Source: Eutypa lata | Taxonomy: Eukaryota; Ascomycota; Sordariomycetes; Xylariales; Diatrypaceae | DNA length: 64,000 nt | Reading direction: 5' to 3' | NCBI GenBank assembly: GCA_022661535.1 | Contig: JAKULF010000003.1 | Span: forward strand, 1,488,001 to 1,552,000 | Shown: one piece after another, positions 56,589-64,000 of the stretch | Numbering within the stretch: position 1 is the first letter of the stretch | Layout: each line of letters starts with the position of its first letter | The notes under the pieces: model-generated | Told to the model about the DNA's origin: nothing | Seen by the model: the letters and a program-made list of their open reading frames with translations, nothing else | Databases searched by the model: none | Program-made: the position numbers and the translations under genes

Positions 56589-57781
56589 ATGGAAGCTGCT
56601 AGTGTCACGACGCAGAGTTGTGGTCTACGTCTAGACAGCGAACCTATCAAGATTAGCCGCATGACGCAACTAATTGAGGCATGTCACAGAAATCTTGCCT
56701 GTGTGATGTTTATCAACTGATTCGTTGCAGGCTACTGAAAAGGACGATGACTGGACAGGTCTGAATAACGCCGCAGCTCGGAGAAAGAGACAAACCAGAC
56801 TAAATACCCGAGCATACAGTAAGTGTCATATGTTTATCTTGTAAGCAGTCGTGCGCCTCTACATTATGGACTGGAGTCTAAAGCCGGAAGATACTGCACT
56901 CCCTCGAAGGTCTAATATAGTAACCTAGAGTACACTGACAATGTGTCATGTTCAAATGTCCCTATATGCAACCTGTTTACTTCCATGGAAAGCTAATATT
57001 TTATAATATAGGGCGACGCAAGGCTCTAGAGCAAAAGCTCCAACCCAAGCCCACTGTTATCACTACAGGGGAAGACACCAATGCCGAGTCTAAAATACCA
57101 TGTTGGATCGAGGCCCAGCAGCAAGTCATTGCTCTCAAGGTTTCGCCGGCTCATAAACACAATACCAGCTCTAGCGAGGCTCTAATACCCAATTCGCATT
57201 TTACAGCAGGCCCGGACGCCTCACGCACACGTCCATCAGTAGATATCATATTGCCCCTATCATCCGACCACCTTATCACCCTTCTCCAATACAACGTCCT
57301 TCGCGCAACTATTGCCAATCACGAGCTCCTTGCCGACCTCCTTGGTTCTCGTAGTAACAGTGGATGTTCCTCAGAGGAACTGCACGTCCTCCCAACCCCG
57401 ACGTGCTTGCAAGTCGTCCCTCCATCCCTATACCCCACCTTGCTACAACAGACCTTGCCACACGAAGAATGGGTCGACGCTATACCCCATCCCGTGTGGC
57501 GGGATAACATCCTCAGGGCCATTGGGACGTTCGACGAGGATGAAGTGTGGTCTGACACTATCGGCGGGCTCTTTGAAGGCTTTCCTCACTCCGAAGTTGA
57601 ACATCGAGGCATCATTGCATGGTGGCCGCCATGGCACGTCAGCGGGTGGGAACTATCGGAAGGCTTTTACCGGAAGTGGGGATGGTTGCTCAGGGGCTGT
57701 GATGATATCTTGGAAGCAACCAATCAGTGGAGGAGGTCTAGGGGGGAGGAACCACTGGTTATTGATGCTGAAATAGATTGA
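56589..57781 (+). CDS. DUF3425 bZIP-like transcription factor
   Basis: Probable nuclear regulator with a bZIP-type basic region and a DUF3425 C-terminal part; target unknown. Exons are 56589-56678, 56731-56818 and 57012-57781 (948 nt, 315 aa, in frame). Intron 1 starts with GC (GAG|GCATGT), not GT. The splice gives LIE|ATEKDDDWTGLNNAAARR, and the next join gives RAYR|RRKALEQKL. The basic region is ARRKRQTRLNTRAYRRRKAL; there is no long leucine zipper after it, as is usual in this family. C-terminal DUF3425 pattern: LSSDHLITLLQYNVLRATIA, PTPTCLQVVPPSLYPTLLQQ, WWPPWHVSGWELSEGF and FYRKWGWLLRGCDDILEATN. An alternative start at 56948 in the third exon frame would lose the basic region. Confidence 0.82.
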
Positions 57782-58070
57782 ATGCGTTAAAGATCAGTAC
57801 TCGAACTGAGATGAGATCAAATGTAGTACTGACGTTCTTGTGTACTAGTTTCAACCTTTTAGTTAACTAACATCCCATTTCACCATTAGGACTCATAACA
57901 TCTTCAACGAGGTGCTTTTACAGCGACCATTGCCCAAACAGATATGCACACTACGTACAATTTGAAATTTACTATTGAGAACCAGTTAGAGAATATCGGA
58001 GAATCATACTTCGTACGTCGTGTATACCTGCACTCCTTGGCTTGTGCTAACCCACCATCCGCGAAGCTAC
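57782..58070. other. Convergent intergenic region, no gene seen
   Basis: About 290 bases between convergent genes, with nothing recognisable beyond presumed terminator sequence. Confidence 0.4.
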
Positions 58071-61000
58071 CTAATACCCAACATTACCCGTGTACTGGTC
58101 GCCAGCGTTCCGCTTAGCCGTGTTGAGGTGCTTGTTGAACCGGTCTAGGTTCTTCAGGACCTGCTCCAAGTGCTTTATGCCGAGCCTCTCCTCGCGGTGA
58201 GCGGCGAGCTGCTGGGCCGTCGAGAGGGCGCTGCGGATTTGCCTGCCGTTGATGTTCCGCCCCGCGAGGCTGTCCAGGTGGCCCCTGAGCTGCGGAATGT
58301 CAACGTCGGCGCGGCCGTCCTCGTCCTCCTCGAGCATCTCCAGAAAGTTGCTCCAGATCTGCCGCCGGGACTCCTTATCTAGGCGATCGTACGTCAGCGC
58401 GAAGTGGATGCGGGACTTGAACGCCTCGTCCATGTTGTCGACCCGATTCGATGTAAGGATCAGGATGCCTTCGTAGTATTCTAGAACTCTGAGGAAGACT
58501 ATTATCTGGAGTCAGTAACCGGTACTAGGTTTCAAGATCCAAGTGGGTGACGCTCACCTGAGACTAGACTGTTGTTCTTCAAGTCCGAATATACCCTCTC
58601 TTCCATAAACACATCTGCCTCATCCAAGAGTAGCACTAAAAGAAGGTCAGGGTTCCATCCATAACCGAATGGAAATATTCTCTTACCACAATCCCACTTT
58701 TGTCCGAGGTACATGACTGATGCTAAGTATTCTTCGACTTTTGGGGCATCTGTTCCAATATCGGCGCATGTCACCCGATACAGCGGTTTCTCGGCTAGTT
58801 CAGCAACACTATGAAGTCAATGTCAATATAGGAGCTCTGACGATAGTGTATAACTTGTGAATCGGAGGCGAACCTTTCCGCGGTCAACGTTTTCCCCGTC
58901 CCAGGGCTTCCATGAAGCAAAATGATGCATCCGTTGCCCTTTCCTTTCACAAAGTCTTTTACAATGCTCTTCCTCTTACCATCATCCATTGCCCTGGTGT
59001 TTATCAGAGCCTCTAAGAGCTCTTTAGACCCTTGGTCTAGGACAAGCTGCTTGAAAGCTCTCTTGTTCCAAGTAACCTCGTGGGTTTGGTCCACGTTGAG
59101 TAGTTCTGAATCGCATAGGTTAAGTTACTATAGTCAAACTCGACCAGTTAAAGGGGTAATATGGCTTACTCCACTTTTTCTCCTTAAAGAAGAATCCATG
59201 CACGATTGATGGGAGGAGGACCGCTGAATCATTTGGCAACTCTTCTTCCTTCGTGATCGTCCTTGGCCAAGCATCAAATGGCGCTGACTTGGTGAAATCT
59301 TGGAAGAAACGGCCATGCATCTTTTTATATGTTTCTGTATCAATCATGAACTGTTCTTGGCTCTATTCACTGTTAGCTTAGGCATCCAAAGTTTAAGGGG
59401 GTGGGTTTCTTACATGGAACTGGTCCCGATGAGAGTCCCATCCCGAATATGCCACAAGATGCCGACGTCTCAGGGCCCAATACCTCTCCCCGCGAGCCTT
59501 CAGTTGCGAGACAACATTTGGATTTGCATACTCTAGTGGGTACACTTCAAGTTTGTCAATCGCAATGTCATCCGAGAACGTAAACTCTACAGCTTGAGTC
59601 ATGACTATTCGGACGAGCTTACGGCCGTCGTAATCAAAACACCATCCAGTGATCTGGAGTTTACCAGAGTCCAAAGTAGGCCAAGAGTCCAGCACATATG
59701 CTTTCAGGCGACCACCTACAGACTTCAGGATAATCTGGTTAGGTTTGAATAGTTTCCTAACATGAAAGCTATTCATAGTCCCCCCACGGATAAGTTCGTC
59801 ACCACTATTATACTCGTCCCCGTAATTTTTATCGATGTAATCGAAGAGTGGTATGATATGAGCGGCCGCTTCTGGGTCGTTCTGTGATAGCGTCACTAGT
59901 TGGTGTCTATGGTGATATAAGAAGTAATATGGAGCTTCCATTTCAAGTTGCTTTGATCCTCGTCTTTCGTAAACTATCTCATCGAGTGGACACTCTGCCA
60001 CAGAATGCAATGCCGTTCGCAATATAGGAGATTTGATACGCAGTGTCTCCATGCGAGGTGAAATAGAATTTCCAGGACTTGATCTTTTGTATGATTTGCT
60101 GGACCGGGGCACACATATATGCTCTTTGATCACTAGGAATGAAATATCTCCATGGTCTTGCAGATATGATGCTTCATTTAGTATCATTTGCTTCCCACGA
60201 AGACCTTCAGTTTCGCCCGGCAAGCTAGATCTTTGGGTTATCGGCAGTTCTGGTTGGTCTTCATACATCATCCCGTCATGGCCATGATATTCAGCTGCAC
60301 AAGAAACTCGGTGGATAACCTGTCCACGTGGTATCCTGGGGCTCTCTTGGCTTTTCTCGGCATTGTAACCAGATGCCCTCACTGCGTTGTCTTTGATATC
60401 ACGAGTCATAGCGCTATTGCGCATTCCCTTGGATCGAGATGTCTCGAATTCGAGGAATTCATTTTCAACCTGTAGTTTCTCAATGGTGTCGAGAAGGAAT
60501 GCCAAGTATCGGGTTGAAGTATTACCTTCGTTGAGGATATCAATCCCGAGAGAGGTATAAGCAATGGATCCAAGAGCCGTTGTAAGATCTACTTTGGTTT
60601 CTTTATTTCCGTCCGCAAGGTCCGTCCCATGGGCATTGTCCAGGTCAGCTTGATACCCCATTGGCCCCTTACCCTTTTCAAGCAGACGTTTCCTCCATGT
60701 GTTTCCGGACCTTGGAACAGCCTTAGTCTTTCTTCGATAGGACCCATCGGAGCTTGAGCTGTCATCATCGGAGCCACTGGAAGAATATATTGATTGAGTG
60801 CGTCCAGCTAAACTAACGATTGGGCCAAAATGGGGGTTATTGACTGGGGGCATCATAGGCGGCCCTCCACCCATTCTGGGGTCTGCAACTAGTGAGCATC
60901 ACTTTGAGCCTAAAAGTTATATTCCTTACCTGGTCTGTTCCTTCCAGGGAACGCAGCCAGAATCTGACGTTCTTTTGATTCCTCTCCCATTGTGTCATCT

Positions 61001-61125
61001 TTCGATATGGTAGGCGAAACAAAAAGGCCATTGCCAGTGTTGTTGGGGTTACTGGCGAAATTCCCCGGAGGCATAGGAGGGCCAGGGGAGAGACCCCTTG
61101 GGTTGAATCCCTGCTGTCCATTCAT
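58071..61125 (-). CDS. Fungal AAA+ ATPase with long N-terminal domain
   Basis: AAA+ ATPase of a fungal-specific type with a DUF7025-like middle domain. Minus-strand exons are 61125-60930, 60882-59414, 59362-59170, 59105-58874, 58808-58687, 58635-58558 and 58498-58071, totalling 2718 nt (905 aa) in frame. The N-terminus is Pro/Gly/Ser-rich (MNGQQGFNPRGLSPGPPMPP). The middle domain contains FDYIDKNYGDEYNSGDELIR and VGGRLKAYVLDSWPTLDSGK. The AAA module shows ILLHGSPGTGKTLTAE (Walker A), VTCADIG, VLLLDEADVF (Walker B, Asp-Glu), ILILTSNRV (sensor 1 Asn) and FKSRIHFALTY. The TA-AE|S join across the 58873-58809 intron restores AESVAELAEKPLY. A C-terminal helical part follows. The family's substrate is unknown. 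The gene is co-oriented with the DUF7708 gene 360 bases upstream. Confidence 0.86.
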
Positions 61126-61485
61126 TCTTATGCGGAAATTAAATACATGCGGATAGATTAGGTGCTATATATCTAATACGATGATGCGGTCGCGTGATAT
61201 ATAGTAAGTGCAACATGGAGACACAAAATCATCTAAGAGAAGGTTTGCAAATTAATTACAAGTAGAAATAACGCCATAACAGGTCTATTACCACCAAAGA
61301 GCCTACCTCGAAGTGACGTGAGCCTCGACCAGGCTCAGCCACTATCTAGTTGCCTGGAGGGCGCTGTATCCTTATGTGGTGAAGTCACAATCGAAGCTCA
61401 ATGATTCGTCTAAACCAGCTAGCCAGCTGTTATGATCGGGTCGCTTAAGGCATAGCTACTGCAGAGTATTACCAGCTCAGCCCCC
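61126..61485. other. Intergenic region, promoter of the AAA ATPase
   Basis: 360 bases between two minus-strand genes. Nothing but presumed promoter and terminator sequence is seen. Confidence 0.45.
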
Positions 61486-63302
61486 TCATTCCTGCATCTT
61501 AAGCCTGGATGCTGTGAACCTCTCCTGACGTATCGCTAATGCCCGGCTCCTTGGCCCCCACATCCTTTTTTCTTGTGGCACTCCGCGATCGGTGAATACA
61601 TGCATTGCGCTCAAGGCACCATTAACTCCTGGGGCTGACACCAGCCAGTTCACTCCAAGCGGTACCGAGGCGATTATAATCTTGAGACCGCCCCGGGCTG
61701 TCTGATCCACCAGGCGCCGTAACTCTTCCACTACTTGCCGCGCTTCTTGGTGCGCTTCGTGCTGTCCATCACGCAGTGAGAGCTCGAGAAGGCTAGCATC
61801 AATTATGATAAAAACGTTCTCAAATCTCGATGCGCACTCCTCTAGGATATCGACCCACTGAGATATAGGGATACGGCCTTTCATCTGCTGCAGCAAGGTA
61901 GGGTTAACTCCTCCCCTAAGGCCTCCGGGCTCTGCGTCAAGCAACTGTAAGACCAGGGTCTGCATGATCGCTGACAGAGAGGGTGGAGGGGCAGTGTCGA
62001 AACTGCGGGGTAGCGCCCAGATAGCCAGAGCCTTCTTGTTTCTGATGGCGTCGATAAAATCTATCGCAAAGTCCATAGAACTTGCCCTGATTCCCCGGCC
62101 TTGAGCAACCAGTAGCGATGATTGTGGGCTGTTGATCCATGCCTTGAGCTTAGAGACTTCAGACATAGGTAGCTGAGTGGGCGTCTTGAGTCGCCGCCTA
62201 CGCCGGATGGACCTGCAGAATATCAATGTGTCTAACGCGCTCGCGTAACCGTGGCCTTCAATGCCAAGGGCCTCTCGTGACCAATCTGTATTGATCTGAA
62301 GATACATTTGCTGATATTGCCTGCGCTCTTCGATGATGGCTTTTTGAAGAACCTGGTTTACTACAAGGTATCAATTAGCAAATCCTGAGACCACGTAGAT
62401 TTATGTTCATTGACGTTGGAATACATACCTAATAGTATTTGAGATGCTTGACCCTCCAGATTTATGATAGTGTTTCGCTGTTGAGTAAAGTTCTCTATGA
62501 GGAAACTGAGCTTGTCGTTTATGTCTCGAGTTTCGGCCATGTGCACCGAGTTCGCGAGCTCGTATACCCGCCTTGTACACTCGGCGATTTCATGTACAAT
62601 ATCTTTGAAGCTAATGCTGTAAGGCCGGTACACGGAATGCAAAGCATGCTGAAGTTTGCTCTCCTTATACCAGTTAAGTGCCTTAATCACGAATTTGATA
62701 ATCTTGGCATAGAGAATGGCGACGCATCTCCTCATATCTGGTGTCCGGTATAGGTCGATGAACAATTCTGTGAGGGGAAGAACATGAGATACGTCTATCA
62801 CAGCACTGGACACCTTAGACAATATTTCCTCGTGGTTCATCACTGTCTACATAAGCTTGTTAGAGCATGCTAGACAAGTGAAATCCTGTTGGCGTGACAA
62901 ACCGTAAATAAGAACTTTAGCGAGCCCCATACTAAAGATACATATTCTGGGTAGTGCTGTGAGAGACTATCGAATACACCTGTATAATTATGAGCGACTA
63001 TCATCACATGGAAGATCGTTCAGATGCTGCGTACCGGCATAAAAGGCCACCCTCTGAGAGCAGCTCACTAGGGCTGACCGGACTTCTGATTTTGATGACC
63101 GATTCTGATAAGTAGCCTGTGCTTCATTCAAGGCCTTTTGAAGATCGAGAATCGTATGCCTTCCATCTAGCCATTTCTGGTCCGCTGGACTCAAGTGCTT
63201 TTTTAAGTCTCGAATGTCCGTGTTATATGCCTCCTTTATAGGATCCCAACTACATAACTTATCAGCAAAGGTTAAAGGGGAGGGGACCACTTCAGGCCAC
63301 AT
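61486..63302 (-). CDS. DUF7708 fungal protein (NLR-like N-domain, no P-loop)
   Basis: Minus-strand exons are 63302-63035, 62979-62899, 62842-62429 and 62360-61486 (1638 nt, 545 aa, in frame). The joins give FYAG|VFDSLSQHYPEYVSLVWG and KFLFTV|LMNHEEILSKVS, a pattern I recall as DUF7708, an N-terminal helical domain of many fungal NLR/STAND-like proteins. Further blocks are VLPLTELFIDLYRTPDMRRC, FKDIVHEIAECTRRVYELAN and IINLEGQASQILL. In the C-terminal half, where an NTPase would be expected, LLVAQGRGIRASSMDFAIDF has no Walker A GKS/T, although WVDILEECASRFENVFIIID resembles a following strand. It is thus probably a non-NTPase member. The start is uncertain: an open frame at 63702-63292 could supply another N-terminal exon, but I could not fix a splice. 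Confidence 0.72.
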
Positions 63303-64000
63303 ACCCTTCTGGAGTTTGGCCTGTGTAAAACGCTGAGTATTTTCCAGTCCAGATAACCGGTTCAGCAGTCGGGACAAGCTGGTGATTTATGTTTCGGGGC
63401 TGGAATGGCTGTACTTGCGAGGTTGGCTGAAGGCGATTATCAACTAAGCTAAGTGCGGTGTTCGTAGGATTCAGATGTCCGCCAAATATTCCTAGAGTAC
63501 TTGCTGTTGTGCCTGAACTGGCGTCGAGGCGTAGGTCTTCTAAAGGTTGCGTTATTAGATTCATAATGCGCGAGACAGATGAACAACTTGAAATCGTATA
63601 ATGCGATGTCGAGAGCAGCCCCAAGACATATGATCTTATTAAACGGGAAGAGATGTCAGGGGGCTGTGTTGAGTGACTTGGCAGACTTTTGTGCATAGCC
63701 ACTCCCGTTCGATTAATTGATTTTATGTAGTGTGTATTTGGATAGCTGCTTCATATTCCGGCAACTACAACAAAGGTGGCAAAATCAATATTCTAAATAA
63801 ATATGCTCCTTCTCTTCATTTACATTCAATTCCAGTTATTATTCGGCGTTTTTTGTTTACCCCTCAAAATCGTAGGTGATCTGGCTCACCAAATAGGCCT
63901 TGCTTATGGAATACATGATATCATAGCACTTGCATGAAGGCAACTAGAATAGCACAATTGTAATGTCGAGATTCTGCATAGCGGCCGTTTGCTAAGGTGG
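63303..64000. other. Upstream region of DUF7708 gene, possible 5' exon
   Basis: A minus-strand open frame at 63702-63292 starts MAMHKSLPSHSTQPP and overlaps the first DUF7708 exon in another frame. It might encode an extra N-terminal exon or be chance. From 63703 to 64000 I see nothing but AT-leaning sequence. Confidence 0.35.

Noticed and set aside
1..64000. CRISPR arrays, rRNA genes, bacterial operons
   Set aside because: None seen. Intron structure and families are those of a filamentous fungus, and I found no 5S, 18S or 28S signature on reading.

Overview
The window reads as nuclear DNA of a filamentous ascomycete (Pezizomycotina). Genes have short introns of about 50-180 nt with GTRWGT donors, CTRAC-type branch sites and YAG acceptors. 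The families present (Zn2Cys6 regulator, 2EXR, fungal F-box proteins, DUF3425 bZIP, DUF7708 protein, Bim1/X325-like secreted protein, naphthol reductase) are typical of that group. Two blocks are almost pure A+T and carry the signature of repeat-induced point mutation (RIP). The species cannot be named from sequence alone.

Layout. 1-8 kb: an F-box pseudogene (minus), an intact Zn2Cys6 transcription factor in nine exons, and a large F-box protein with an N-terminal CxxC motif. 9.3-10.3 kb: a small secreted protein starting at His1 of its mature form. 10.3-17.7 kb: a gene-poor stretch of about 7.4 kb with no coding region I can support. 17.7-22.3 kb: a serine-rich protein with a conserved C-terminal domain and a 2EXR protein. 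24.0-24.9 kb: a short protein resembling the C-terminal repeats of VPS13-type and sterol-glucosyltransferase proteins (minus). 27-31 kb: two F-box proteins in tandem. 32.1-33.3 kb: a tri/tetrahydroxynaphthalene reductase of DHN-melanin type. 34.1-35.6 kb: a DUF1308-like protein (minus). 37.4-44.3 kb: RIP-destroyed repeats, including one LTR retrotransposon whose two about 298-bp LTRs can still be aligned. 44.9-47.7 kb: a DUR3-type urea transporter in 11 exons. 49.1-50.8 kb: a second RIP block. 51.3-51.8 kb: an EthD-like protein. 53.4-54.5 kb: a DraRnl-type RNA ligase interrupted by one in-frame TGA. 55.0-56.0 kb: a short-chain dehydrogenase (minus). 56.6-57.8 kb: a DUF3425 bZIP protein. 58.1-61.1 kb: a fungal AAA+ ATPase (minus, seven exons). 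61.5-63.3 kb: a DUF7708 protein (minus).

The genes do not form one pathway or an evident biosynthetic cluster; no polyketide synthase accompanies the melanin reductase. Recurrent themes are F-box proteins (three intact, one dead), RIP-inactivated transposons, and AT-rich blocks bordering accessory genes (urea transporter, EthD, broken RNA ligase). Splice sites below were chosen by eye so that the exons join in frame. For the genes marked as such, the exon lengths sum to a whole number of codons.
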